Source: Nematopogon swammerdamellus (lineage: Eukaryota > Arthropoda > Insecta > Lepidoptera > Adelidae). Taken from it: a stretch of DNA of 64,000 nt. A program made the position numbers and the translations under genes. The stretch is taken from assembly GCA_946902875.1 (NCBI GenBank), contig OX336345.1:18879395-18943394 (forward strand). Reading direction: 5' to 3'. The notes below the pieces were generated by a model, which was not told the DNA's origin, did no database searches, and was given only the letters and a program-made list of their open reading frames with translations. This document shows, piece after piece, positions 20,607-32,284 of this stretch (its first letter is position 1; every line of letters starts with the position of its first letter).

Positions 20607-23585
20607 ATGATGCCAACTGATCCTGCCGCCGCCGAGCGGCCGACAGGTGTGGTAGCGGCGGAGTTAAAAAGGAATATAGCTCTTGAGAACTCTGTAAAGG
20701 AATCATGCTTCCGCAGGCTCCAGGTTCTGTACGATCTGTCGCAGGTCGTCCTGACAGACTCATCTCGTGAATTTGAATTTAATTCTCGGATACGCGATCT
20801 GAACGACACGCGGACTACGTACCAAAACGCAGTGCGGGAACTTGCGAAGTGGAATCTTCATCTAAAACCTGATTTCAAGTGCTCAAGCTTAGATATAGAA
20901 AATTTCGACACACTTTATTACAACATCATGTCAATTAGTGATCAGCTGAAACAGAGGCAAAATAATGCGGGTTCTGGAGCGACCGCGGAGGACACGTCTG
21001 ACGCTAACGAAAGCAAGGGTAAACTGGTCCGCCCTCGCCTGCCAAAAATGAACCTGTATGTGTTCGACGGCAACCTGCATAATTGGTGTACATTTTATGA
21101 CATCTTCTCTAATCTAATACACGACAATCCAGCGATCACTGACATTGAAAAATTCTATTATTTACTGTCGGCAACTAGCGGTCCAGCGCTGAGTCTCGTG
21201 CGCAGCTTACCAGTCACTAGTCAAAACTATTCTGTGATTTGGGATTCTTTAAAATCAAAATATGAGAATAAGCGAGCTCTCGCCACCAGCTACCTCGAAA
21301 GAATGTTCCAGTTTCAAGCGCTCTCTAAAGAGTCAGCTGCTAATTTAGAATCTTTTCTGCAAGCGTTTCGTGAGAGTGTCAGTGCTCTTCGAGCGTTGCA
21401 AATTCCTGAATGCAGTGAGTTTATTTTATTTTACATAGCACAACGCTCACTAGACCCACAAACGAGAAAACAATTTGAACAACGGTGCGATCGTAACAAA
21501 ATACCAACTTTTGACGAATTGATGACCTTTGTCCAAAGCCAAGTGCATGTTTTGGAAATGTCACAGGTTATTACTAAACCTAGTTCTTCTGTAGTCCAGT
21601 CTGGTGCTACGAAAACGAACAAAACTGAAGAGAAGATGACGACCAACAAATCCTACACTAATAAGGCAAAATCAGGCTTTACTTCTGCATTAGTCAGCTC
21701 TAATGATAAAGTTACTGATGAGAAGAAATTCTCGTGCCCCTGCTGTAAAATGAGCCATTCTATTTATAGATGCTTCCATTTTTCGGCTCTTACGCCGATC
21801 CAGCGCAAAGAAAAGGCCAAAGAGCTCAAACTTTGCCAAAACTGTTTACGATCTCACGACGGCATTCAGTGCTCTTCGAACAACAGCTGTTCTATGTGCT
21901 CGCAACGACACCACACTCTGCTCCATACCTCTGGAGTCAGTGGTGCCGATGTTACGTCACAGGTTGAAAACGAGGCTGGTCCAAGTCTAACTGCTTGCTA
22001 CTCGTCTTCAGCCCCCGTGGCTGCAGCGCATTACACTGTAATGCTAGGTACTGTGCTGATGCACGTCCGTGATCGGTACAACAACTATCAGACCGTGCGC
22101 GCACTGATCGACAGTGGCGCGCAAGGCTCCTTCATAACGTCGGCGTGCGCGCAGCGGCTACACCTGCCTCAGCGCACGTCCGGCATCGCTCTGACTGGGC
22201 TCGCCGCGAGCTCCGTGCGCGACCTAGGCGTGCTCTCTTGTACGTTCAAACCCTGTACTTCTTCAGGTCCCTTGTTGACAACGGACGCGGTCATACTGCC
22301 GCGCATCACTAACGACATGCCTTCCGTGAGCATCCCTGCGTGCTTGCGTGATGAATTTAAACATCTCTCTCTTGCTGATCCGACATTTGATAAAACTTCA
22401 CCGATTGAAATGCTTCTCGGTGGTGATGTGTACGCTGATATTATGAAGGGAAATGTTTACCGCCCGAGCGATTCCAAGTTGCCGTCCGCATTTGAAAGTA
22501 TTTTCGGTTACGTAATACTCGGAAAATGTTTTTTAAATTCAGTTCCTGAAACTACTTGTCTTTTGGCCATAACTGATATCATGAGGACTGATAATTTAAT
22601 AAAACAATTTTGTGAAGTAGAAAATGTTCCTGACGACATTCTGCCGAGCTCAGAAGACAAGTACTGCGAGGATACCTACAAGAAACTTCATCATCGTGAC
22701 ACATCTGGGCGATATGTTGTACCTCTGCTGTGGAAGCCTACTAGTACTGAGCTTGGTGAGTCTCATACTCACGCGGTGAAACGATTTCATAATATTGAAA
22801 AGCGCCTCTTGCGAGGCCCAGACTTATACGATGCCTACCGCAACTTCATGCAATCATACGAGAGTCTGGGTCACATGGAGGAGTGTAAAACTGGCGTCAC
22901 AGAAACTACGCGCTACGTCATTCCTCATCACTGTGTAGTGAAAATGTCGAGCTCTACAACTAAGCACCGCGTCGTTTTCGACGCTTCTGCTAAAACCAGA
23001 ACAGATATTTCACTAAATGACGTTCTATACACAGGTCCTAAACTTCAGTGTGACATTGTCGAGGTGCTACTACGGTTCCGTCTGCATGCCGTCGCTTTCT
23101 CTGCCGACATTTCTAAAATGTATCGGCAGATTCTCATCCGTCCTGAGGAGCGCGGTTACCAGCATATCCTGTGGCGTAATTCACCTGAAGAACCTATTAA
23201 AGAATATGAATTGAAAACTATAACCTACGGGTTAGCGTCGTCGCCCTATCTGGCGATACGCACTTTACATCAACTGGCGGCGGATGTTTCGGAGAGTTAT
23301 TCTCATATCGCTTACATCCTAGTGCACGGCATGTACGTGGATGACTTGTTGTGGTCTACGAGCACTGTCGACGAGGCCATGCAGGTGCGCAACGATGCCA
23401 ACGATGTACTTGCCACTGCAGGTTTGGAATTGCGAAAATGGATGAGTAATGCTCCGGAGTTTCTCGCTGAGATTCCATTGGATCACCACGAATCTTTGGT
23501 GTCTTTTCACGATGAGACAAGTCTCTCAATTAAAATACTCGGATTGCAGTGGTATCTTCTGAAGATTGCTTTTCTTTCAACATAA
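20607..23585 (+). pseudogene. BEL/Pao gag-pol polyprotein, first 992 codons
   Basis: A gag region of about 370 residues is followed by cysteine/histidine-rich zinc-binding motifs (CPCC near 377; LCQNCL...CSMC..RHH near 409-437). The aspartic protease motif ALIDSGAQGS lies near 498 and the reverse transcriptase follows, with ADISKMYRQI near 828 and YVDDLLW near 909-915. This order is typical of BEL/Pao elements, which code gag and pol in one frame. The frame stops at 23,585 within the RT/connection region, where family members normally continue, so the copy is defective. The start ATG at 20,607 is the first in frame after the leader. Confidence 0.9.
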
Positions 23586-25033
23586 ACAATGTCGATACAA
23601 TTTTCACGAAGAGATCCGTTTTCCAGTCAAACAGCCCGCTTGTACCACCATTTGGGTCTCGTGGCTCCATGTATATTCTTCTCTAAATATTTTATGCAAA
23701 CGCTGTGGAAGTTAGGGCTCGATTGGGACATAACTTTGCCCACGGACCTAAACAGGAGTGGTATAAGCTCATTTCTGAACTCCCCCTGTTGTCTCGAGTG
23801 AAATGTCCTCGCTACGCCATGACACCTAATGTTGCTCAATGCCAACTGGTCAGGTGTTGCGATGCTTCCACTCAAGGCCTTTCCACGGTTGCATATCTTA
23901 TATAGTCATTGACGAGGAGGGTAACACAAAATCAACACTGTTGTTGCCAAAATAAAAAGTGGCACTGCTAAATACAAAAACTATTCTGAGATTGCATTTA
24001 TGGACGCTGTATTGCTGACAAAACTACTGACGACATACGTTCATTGCTTCTTGAGTAAACCTAAGGAAATCTTTCAAACTTTTGCATTTATTGATTCCGC
24101 TATTGTGCTGTGGTGGCTAGAGACGCCTCCATTCAAAGTGAAAACTTTTATCGCAAACAAAGTGACACATGTCATCACATGGCATCACGTGTCTAGTACA
24201 AATAATGCGGCGGACGTCTGCTCACGTGGAACCTTTTCCGCTCAACTTTTGAGCCACGACATTTGGTTCACTGGTTCGCTTTGGTTATCCTTGCCGCCCT
24301 TTGAGTGGCCCTTGAATGAATTAGAAAAATCCAGCGATCTTCGTGAACTGACAAGCGCTCTTTCTGTCGAAGTCTAACAATTTTTTAAGTAAAAAATACT
24401 CAAGACGAACTAAGTGGGCACGCTGCATCACGTCAGATTGAATGGCGTTTTCACCCACCTTATGCTCCGAACTTCGGCGGCCTTTGGGAAGCAGGCATCA
24501 AGTCAGCTAAAACGCATCTAAAAAAGACTATCGGAGACAGTGACAGTTCTCTAACGTTTGAAGAGCTCACAACTATTTTTACTAAAATTGAGGCGATGTT
24601 AAATTCTCGGCCTCTGTGCGCTCTGTCATCAGACCCTAATGAACTTGAGGTTCTTACTCCGGCTCATTTTCTGATCGGCTCGAGTCTTATGGCGGTACCT
24701 GAAACCGATATCACGGACGTTTCCTCTAACCGTCGTTCTCGGTGGCAGCACGTGCAACAGGTATCCCAACACTTCTGGAGTCGATGGAGGCATGAATTCC
24801 TGCACACGCTGCAACAGAGATCAAAGTGGCTCGCACAGCCACCGAACCTCCAGGTCGGGCACCTCGTGCTTATTCATTCTGATAGAACTCCGTCGCTTCA
24901 CTGGCGTCTCGGTCGCGTCGAGTCTCTACACCCTGGAGCGGACCAGGTTGTGCGTGTTGTTACCCTACGTACTGCGCAGGGCTTCGTGCAGCGACCTGTA
25001 TCCAAGCTCAGCCCTCTACCCTACAATAATTAA
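23586..25033 (+). pseudogene. BEL/Pao pol remnants: connection, RNase H and integrase C-terminus
   Basis: Homology continues in shifting frames: LPLLSRVKCPRYAM near 23,785; RNase H-like FIDSAIVLWWLE near 24,085; an integrase block PPYAPNFGGLWEAGIKSAK near 24,455; and the C-terminal tail to the stop at 25,033. Frame breaks lie near 23,585-23,700 and 23,905. Between about 24,380 and 24,410 the sequence jumps from the end of RNase H to the last part of the integrase, so the zinc-binding domain and most of the catalytic core, apart from the region with the final Glu, are deleted. This copy could move only with help from another element. Confidence 0.85.
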
Positions 25034-25213
25034 TTTTGTTTATGATTACTTATTTAACTAATCTGTAGTCTTACTTACTTACTGAATTTATTTTTCATTT
25101 TAGTGAAGTTACTAAGTCTTTATTTTATTTATTATTATGAATAATATAATTTACTCTATCTTACTGTACAGTGGAAACTTTGGAAATCCATGCTGGATTT
25201 CGCGGGGGAGTTA
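25034..25213 (+). mobile_element. BEL/Pao 3' UTR with polypurine tract
   Basis: AT-rich sequence ends in gcgggggag (25,202-25,210) just before the 3' LTR, the expected place of the polypurine tract that primes plus-strand DNA. Confidence 0.7.
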
Positions 25214-25535
25214 TGTTGGCGCCGGAATGCCATTATTTTAAAAAAACTAACATTCAAATAAAATTCTGACAGCTGGTCGGACAGCTTGTCTTGTCAAAAA
25301 ATAACAAGATGGTCGTGAAAATCTTCTATAAAAATATTCAAAAGAAAATCTAAATAATTAATAAAAACCATATAAAAACCTAATACAAATACTAAAATAA
25401 AAAAACTATGTGATTTACAACTGTGGAGTACATAGAAAACTAAAGAAAGCAGCACCGGGCGCCTGGTAAAATCAACGACCATGGATCAAAGGTACATACC
25501 AGTCAATAATACAGTCCACTACTTACTACTCGACA
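25214..25535 (+). mobile_element. 3' LTR of BEL/Pao element
   Basis: This 322-bp LTR is nearly identical to 19,916-20,236, ends in CTCGACA and is followed by the CATTT target duplication. Confidence 0.95.
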
Positions 25536-25669
25536 CATTTGATGATGAATTTTGAATCGAATTCACGTCAAAATTCAGATATTTTCGGCGTTTCAGGAGT
25601 ACTTATATGTTGCTCGACACGACTAAAGTGAAATAGCGGCGTAGGTATCATCTGATTCTATCAACAGTG

Positions 25670-26095
25670 TTGATGAGGCCAGTTAATTTGGGGATCCTAT
25701 ACCGAAATAGGAGGTTCTTCTCACCGGCACAACTACTTATGTTGTACAAATCACAGATTATTCTGGTGATGGAATACTGTAGCCACATTTGGGAAGGCAG
25801 CCTCCAGTATCTGTTGGCGTCCTTGGATTCAATACAGCGCCGAGCCGTCCGTCTGGTGGGAGACCCGAAACTGACGATCTGGAGTATCTCAGTCACAGAC
25901 GATTTGTAGGGTCACTTAGTCTGTTCTACAGGTACTATCATGGACGCTGCTCGGAGGAACTTGCTTCCCTTATTCCTTGCCATCCAACCTATCTTCGCAG
26001 CACTCGCCGCAGCGAAACTGAGCACCCTTTTGTTGTTGACGTTGGGCGTCGCGGTATAGATGGTTTGTTAACACATAACAAATTCAAATTCAAAT
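25670..26095 (+). pseudogene. CR1/Jockey-group LINE, 3' fragment of RT ORF
   Basis: It encodes FSPAQLLMLYKSQI, MEYCSHIWEGS, LDSIQRRAVRLVGDP and SLFYRYYHGRCSEELASLI, which correspond to the post-RT region of the LINE at 34,789-35,715. A frameshift near 25,880 splits it into two frames. It is strongly 5'-truncated. The repeated aaattcaaattcaaa following it (26,079-26,100) is probably the tail. Confidence 0.75.
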
Positions 26096-26374
26096 TCAAA
26101 ATATTTTATTCAGAAAACATAAGACAAGAAAAAATATAGAATAAAAGTATAAAAGTAAAAAATTAAATAAGATAATAAAATCAAATAAAAATAAATTATT
26201 AAACTAACATTATTAAAATCATAATAATAAACAAAACATTATTTAAATCTTTAACTTAGCCGAGTTATGGTCTGAAAATCTATAGCAACCCTAGCTCCCC
26301 CTCGTGCCTCCCCCGATATGCGTATATGCGATATGCGTGTCCGATAACTCGCTTGGCGCCACCACCACCGCCTC

Positions 26375-26400
26375 CCCAATCCCCCCCCCCCCCCCCTCGG
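26375..26400. repeat. C homopolymer tract
   Basis: A run of about 18 C follows aatccc, within a region of pyrimidine-rich ccaccaccgcctcc. It is likely unstable. Confidence 0.8.
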
Positions 26401-26554
26401 CACAAACAAACGGGAATAGCTCTCCGCACCAGCTGTATACACCTGCCTTGCTTAGCTGCGCTCGTCCGCAGTGGAACCAAATGCGTTTTCGATCAAAGGA
26501 AATAGTAATAGACTATAAACACATTTTCGCATTAATCCTGTCGGTACATGCATA

Positions 26555-26930
26555 GGTATGTAATGCAAATGTACCGTGTGGGGCCGGTACTTTTGTACCG
26601 TGTGGGGCCGGTACTTTAAAGGAATAGCCCCACTGCATCTCTCCCCGTGCATGTCGTAAAAGGCGACTAAGGGATATGACTCCCTTCTTATATTACTAGG
26701 TGGTAGGGTTTACCCGCCCGGGTTAGTACCACCGCACTGAATGAAAGGTCGGTCGAAACGGCTATGTAAATAGTTTGTGTTTTCCGTCCAGTTCAGTGTA
26801 GCCGGCACGACCGAAGGGAAGCACTGACGTGGCACCAAGTACACCCGGTGTTATGGGCTGACATCGCGGATGTTGTAGGTGATGTAGCCAACCGTGTCAG
26901 TTTCAATAAAAAAAAATAAAAAAAATGTAT
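26555..26930 (+). mobile_element. Chimeric SINE: Repeat X head joined to 5S-SINE central domain and tail
   Basis: It starts with two copies of gtaccgtgtggggccggtac, then the Repeat X segment (atagccccactgcatctctc ... gtaaaaggcgactaaggg). At about 26,690 it changes into the 5S-SINE central domain (actaggtggtagggtttacc ... ggttagtaccaccgc) and tail ending gtttcaat plus A-run. No A-tail or truncation mark separates the two parts, which suggests a template-switch chimera. Confidence 0.65.
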
Positions 26931-27074
26931 TTGTAGACTTGTATCTCGTGTTTAGTTCATATTACCGAGGGCGATAGGGGTGTGATGTTGAAACATGCAA
27001 ACACTTTCTATTGTTTGGGGGGAGGAGTGTGTAAGTAGAGTTTATATTTAGTAAAAAAAACGGTCACTTCGAGT

Positions 27075-27605
27075 CGGACTCGCGCACCGAGGGTTCCGTA
27101 CCACCGCGTTTAAAAGAAAAAGAAGAAAAAAATACATTTTCATAAGTGAGATTCGAACCCACGACTATCGGATAAAAACTTCATACATATAGGCTAACGG
27201 AGGTTATGGACGATAAGACGAATAGCCGATTCAGTCGCGCTCCGATATAAATCCGAACAACTTGTCGGTGGCGCCATCTATTATTTAGTAGCGTCAATAT
27301 GTAGTAATAGATTCGTAGCACGTTTTTTGTATGGGGACCCCTTATTTAATGCTACTTTGCATTAAACTCGCCTGTTGTGTTCCTTTTAATGGTGTGCAAT
27401 AAAGTATATTTTGATTTGATTTTATTCTTTTATTATTTGTTGCCGTATTCGCCGTAATAATACATATTCAGTGAAAATTTCACCCGGCTACCTATTGCGG
27501 TTCAACAGATACAGCACTCGGACGGACGGACAGACGGACAGGCAGACAGACATAGGACGCAGGCTTAGTAATAGGCTTTCGTATGGATACGAAACCCCAA
27601 AAATT
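27075..27605 (-). mobile_element. agggttccgta-type element with tRNA-like insert
   Basis: The left end is ggactcgcgcaccgagggttccgtacc, the right end tatggatacgaaacccc. The middle differs from other copies and includes gtgagattcgaacccacgac (27,154-27,173), a B box on the minus strand, with a weak A box upstream. This looks like a SINE remnant inside or fused to the element. Confidence 0.5.
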
Positions 27606-28032
27606 ATGTATGAGCTACTATGGCTGACAAAATGTATACGTATTCATTTAATTAATTAGTTTGTATGTGGTATTTAAAATTCTTACTTCGTGAATCATAT
27701 TCATGCATTATCAGCGGATAATAGCTTTATTTTGGTCTATAAACAATGGCTACACGAATATCGACCTCAATAAAGTATCAGACAATAGATTATTGAGTAG
27801 TAAGCTGAATACAATGGAGTGGATCTAATTGTGAGCGGTGCGACAGGAAGTGGGGCAATTGGCCCGATACGAGAGCCATCCATTGACCTGCGCATAAAGC
27901 ATTGTTGTATCGAATGTCGCACTGACTTGGTCAATGATAGCGCTGATTTGATTTGTTATACGAGCTAGGACTATAATACAAAGTCGAAGACGCCACCAGC
28001 AAAAGGCGCGAAGGCGTGAAAAATATTCAGAA

Positions 28033-28095
28033 TCAATACTACTAATAATAAATCTGTAAGCGATTGTCATGGAATAAGTAACTTTGTTTTAAGAG
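28033..28095 (+). mobile_element. Helitron-like fragment
   Basis: ctactaataataaatctg ... catggaataagtaactttgtttta matches the left parts of copies A (1,004) and B (47,765). It ends at the start of a tandem repeat. Confidence 0.55.
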
Positions 28096-28245
28096 TGCGA
28101 GTCGAACTTTGTTTTATGAGTGCGAGTCGAACTTTGTTTTATGAGTGCGAGTCGAACTTTGTTTTATGAGTGCGAGTCGAACTTTGTTTTATGAGTGCGA
28201 GTCGAACTTTGTTTTATGAGTACGAGTCGAACTCGCGTGAAGAGG
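28092..28245. repeat. 25-bp tandem repeat at a transposon junction
   Basis: Six or so near-identical units of gagtgcgagtcgaactttgttttat lead into cgaactcgcgtgaagagggttccgtac. Half of the unit comes from the Helitron-like sequence (aactttgttttat) and half from the edge of the agggttccgta element (tgcgagtcgaac). Confidence 0.85.
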
Positions 28246-28417
28246 GTTCCGTACCCTTCCGCTTTCTGTGAGAACTTTACTACTTAGGACTTTCGTTTAG
28301 GATTTCCTGTAAACTATAAGAGGGGCCCTATATTCCCTATTTATTCTATTTTTCGAATTTTTAGACTCAGTAGTTTCGGATATAATGTCCAATAACTCCA
28401 ATCCACTCATCCAAAAT

Positions 28418-28495
28418 CTAACCGGATAGAACAAATTGTGACAAGTTCGAGTGCAGTCTTACTTGCCATAAGAATGCTTAATAAATAATAAACAA
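28418..28495 (+). repeat. Repeat Y, 3' fragment
   Basis: accggatagaacaaattgtg, caagttcgagtgcagtctta and gaatgcttaataaataataaac match 4,365-4,440 and 18,305-18,372. Confidence 0.6.
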
Positions 28496-28828
28496 TATAT
28501 CGTATCGAAAATTTACATTTCAAAACAATGCGTAATTTTTAAATGGAGTCCATCCAACTCCATAAATCACGGGGAGCTTCGCTGTGCAAACAATATGTAA
28601 ATATTTATTATAAGCGAGCGGCCGTCGCCGCCGCCGCCGGACATTTGCAATTCTGAAACACTTTCGCAAAAAAAATGGGACGAGAATGAAAATACACAGT
28701 TATGAATAAATACAAAGAGGCGAAACGAAACAAGGAGAAGCGCGCGCGACATATCTCATCCGCAGCTCCACTCCGCCGCGCCGTACTCCACACGCACCGC
28801 GGCTGCGGCACTTGCGACACTAACTATT

Positions 28829-29235
28829 TTTAACCCCCGACGAAAAAAACGGAGGGGTGTTATAAGTTTGATGTGTGTGTGTGTGTGTGTGTGTGTGAGG
28901 GTGTGTGAGGGTGTGTCTGTCTGTGGCATCGTAGCTCCCAAACGGATGGACCGATTTGGATGCGGTTTTTTTTATTAGGTAGCTTGTTTAATCGGGATGG
29001 TTTTTAGCTATGTTTGAAATCAAGTAATTAAGTAATAAAAAAAATCATTATGTTAAAAAGTGGACCGATTTTCAAGCGGTTTTTTTAAAAAAGCTTGAAA
29101 TAAAAGTTAAATTACAAATTTAAAAAACCCCCGACCCTTAAAAAGTCAAAAATAATTTCGGTTTACTTACTTAAAGGAGTCGGGGGACCGCTAAGTAAAT
29201 AAAATATAAAAACTCAGAGCTGCGCGGGAATTTAC
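28829..29235. mobile_element. Composite foldback element family F, copy 3 (truncated)
   Basis: Same order as copy 1 (taacccccgacg, GT microsatellite at about 28,872-28,918, gcggtttttt blocks, first hairpin arm), but it ends at about 29,235 (gcgcgggaattta) in the loop, so the second arm is missing. Confidence 0.75.
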
Positions 29236-29350
29236 TATCTCTATTTACTATCTACATATATTTTCTTGACTATATACCTACTCTTCCTTCGGCGTGCTAT
29301 TATTATCCCAATCATCACTTACATAATAATACATAGAATTAAATAGAGCA

Positions 29351-29840
29351 GGGTTTTTCAACCTTTTATAACTGCCACACTTTTACATCTTGGAAAATTT
29401 CACGGCACAACACATTTATGTTCATACAGAATTAAAGCATATGAAATTCAGTAAACTGGCGGCTTCGTGCGTAATGTACGCTGTATATGTAACTTATCAT
29501 CATTGAATGATATAGTTTTATTTATACGAATATTTGGTTTTATTATTTTTATTATTTTTTGTAGAGAAAATAATAAAAATACTAATTTATCAGTGAAAAC
29601 TCTCGTTTTATCCGAGGATGTCAAAATGTTTCCCAGCGAACCTGCATTTAATTTGTGGAGGTTTTCAACCAAATCAGTCAGAAAATGTCATTGTGGTGTG
29701 GATAATCTATCTATATGGATATACGAAAAATTATGCTTGCTCTTTTCTCCCGCTGTTTTCGTCCAAATTTTGAATGAGTTACTTAGAATTCGCGGCACAC
29801 CTGGATGTCACTCGCGGCACAACGGTTGAAAGTCCCCGTA
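29351..29840. mobile_element. Degenerate hAT-like element
   Basis: The left end, cagggtttttcaacctttt, and the right end, cggttgaaagtccccg, are imperfect inverted repeats. gcggcaca motifs lie just inside the right end and gcacaacaca inside the left. The flanks aaatagag and taatatag are a weak 8-bp match. A 120-codon ORF inside is AT-driven and not assigned. Confidence 0.45.
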
Positions 29841-30056
29841 ATATAGTATGGTACGGAACTACGGAATGAACCAAACTTTGACAGACGAAGTTTTAACACA
29901 TGGGTGGGTGCCTTCTTTCTATTATTTTTGGTACGAAGTTTTTTCCCGTTCCCAACTTTCAAACCTTTCCATTCAGACTGTACTTTTAATTTTCACTGAA
30001 ATTTTCACTAATATTAAGATTATTTCGCGGATACAGAAGATGCTATTTTACATTAA

Positions 30057-30192
30057 GGCCCACTTGCACCAACACGAATTTAACGATATAAACCAGTTTA
30101 ACTCGTTAAGCTAGTACCCGTTGACTGTGGGAACCGCGTTTAAATCCATAACTCGCTACTTAACTCTAAATTCGTGTTGGCGCAATTGGGCC
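30057..30192. mobile_element. PIF/Harbinger-like MITE
   Basis: Inverted ends ggcccacttgcaccaacacg and cgtgttggcgcaattgggcc are flanked by TAA on both sides (30,054-30,056 and 30,193-30,195). A TWA target duplication with GGSC-type ends is characteristic of PIF/Harbinger elements. 136 bp, non-coding. Confidence 0.8.
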
Positions 30193-30738
30193 TAAGTATA
30201 TTTAATTTTCTCGAGAATATAATCCTTCCCAAAATCGAGCCTAATAAATGTCACTTCTTTCAAAGGTTACCATTGTCCCATTTTTTTTTTTTTTGTACTA
30301 GAAAGAGGAAAGATGATATAGCAGTTATATTATGTAGTGTATGTGAACATACCAAAGCAAAAATTGAAACGATTTCACGGTCTAGTTGCATACTAAAGTG
30401 CTTGGTACCGTGTCATTCCGTGAGCGCTCGCTCTGTCTCCAAGCCAACTAGAGAGCCGCCACGCATGACAATGTGTAGAGGCTGGCGGCCCGTATATCGC
30501 ACGTAGTTATGGCACGTATATCGGAATCCACCCACACCACGCAGCGAGCGCTTATCTATCAGATAGCCTGCCTTGTTTACATTAAATAATGGTAATGCAA
30601 TCGGCTGTGCCCTCTATACGAGCAGCGTCGTCAGTAATCTATTCATTCAAACGTCACTCGTGCGAGCAGCGACTGAGACCGTCTTCCACGTCGCGCTTCA
30701 TACTTATACTCCAATCAATGAAGCATTTCCACTCGACG

Positions 30739-31400
30739 TAATTCCTCTGTCGCTGAATCTTTGCAGTGTGATAAAGTAGGGTTTAAAATACACGTTTGAC
30801 AAATTATCTAGGATTTTTGATGTTTGGAAGTTAGGTATTTATACCTAAAGATGAAAATCGCTTATAACTGCTGGTGAAAAATTGCTCCGTCCGAAGTTCC
30901 TTCGGTATATGATATTATATATTAATAAGAGTATATATATAACATTATCTATGAAAAATTCGATTTCGAATAGGCAGAAATTTGAAAATACCTATTTTGT
31001 ATCACAACTTCTTCAGAAAAATTGCTCTGTCAATTTTTATTTTATTATATGTCTTAATTTATTTATATATATCGCTTTAGACAAGTATCTAGGAAATTTT
31101 CCTTATCGATCACACCTTTACAGATTTTCGGCAATAATTCGCTGTGAAAAATTGCTCCGTCCAAAATTCTTTCGGAATATGATATTATATATTAATAAGA
31201 GTATATACATAACATTATCTAGGAAAATTTCGATTTCAAACAGGCAGAAATTTGAAAATACCTATAAAAATTACTCTGTCAATTTTTATTTTTTTTCAGC
31301 TCCTAATTTCTTTAAATATATCGCTTTTCACAATTATCTAGGAAATTTTCCTTATCGATCACACCTTTACATATTTTTGGCAATAGCCCAAGCACTGTGA
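30739..31400 (+). repeat. Left arm of long inverted repeat
   Basis: It matches the reverse complement of about 39,395-39,995. Internally it contains tandem units of about 240 bp with gaaaaattgctccgtcc, taataagagtatat, cagaaatttgaaaatacct and ccttatcgatcacacc. A 172-codon frame (30,882-31,400) runs through it, but its repeats follow the DNA units and the protein looks like translated AT-rich repeat. Confidence 0.75.
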
Positions 31401-31479
31401 AAAATTGCTTCGTCTGTTTTTATTAACTTATTAGACACAGAACATCAAAATATAATATAATTGTATATTATCCAATAAA

Positions 31480-31790
31480 ATTTCTCCATTAAACATGAAC
31501 TTTCGAGTAGTTTCGAGTATCGCAATATAATAAAACAACGTTTAAAAAGCGCGCGCTCGCACTACACTGAACTCGGGGTGCGGGAGGGCTGCGGGGAGTG
31601 GGGAAGAATAAACCCGCCCGCCCGCGCGCCAGCAGCTCATCGTCCCGCACCGCGACCGACGAGACGACACGCGAGCGTCGTCGATGCTCGCGGCTCGCTA
31701 TTCCGCCCGCCACCTCTGTCGTCCCACTACAACGCCGCTCCGCAGCGCCGTCCTGCCGCCTATGGAACGAAAATGTAGGGCCTATATAGT
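31480..31790. other. CpG-rich unique segment
   Basis: Between the inverted arm and the LINE material lies GC-rich DNA (cgcgcgctcgcactacactg, gcccgcccgcgcgccagcag). Overlapping frames on both strands reflect composition. Promoter-like, without proof. Confidence 0.35.
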
Positions 31791-31940
31791 ATTAGGAACT
31801 TTTAAAATTTAACTTTCGTTCTGTAATTTAATTTGTATGACAGTATGTCGAAACAACTTATTAAACATATTTCATGCACGTACAGTCTGTATCTAAATAA
31901 AGTGTATACATTTTTGTAAAAAAACGATTTAAAAAATTAA

Positions 31941-32083
31941 AAACCGCCTTGAAAAATGTATGAAATTAAAAAAAATCGAACCCTAGAGTTGAAGGCGGTC
32001 GGTTATTTTTGCTTGCTTTAGCACCGCCTTCAACTCTAGGGTTCGATTTTTTTTATTTCATACTATTTTGTAAGGCGGTTTTT
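31941..32083. mobile_element. MITE-like hairpin
   Basis: The arms aaaccgcctt...atcgaaccctagagttgaag and the inverse at 32,022-32,083 (cttcaactctagggttcgat ... aaggcggttttt) flank a loop of about 35 bp. Non-coding foldback. Confidence 0.75.
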
Positions 32084-32284
32084 ATATATTTTTTAATAGT
32101 TTTTTATTTCAGTTTTTTTAGTAATTTTTTGCTATTAATGTACTCGGCGGAATCGCTCGGCCTTTGGCTTCGCGAATCCGCCTCGCTTTCCAATCCGATC
32201 TTGATGAAATTGAAATGGGACCACACGGAAAGCACCAGCTTTCAAATAAAAAAAGAATCATCAAAATCGGTTCACTTGGGGACG

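Noticed and set aside
20607..25033. Functional autonomous BEL/Pao element
   Set aside because: Frame breaks after 23,585 and loss of most of the integrase rule this out despite the near-identical LTRs.
30882..31400. 172-codon protein with internal repeats
   Set aside because: The amino-acid repeats track the tandem DNA units of the inverted-repeat arm. Low-complexity AT-rich translation without a known domain.
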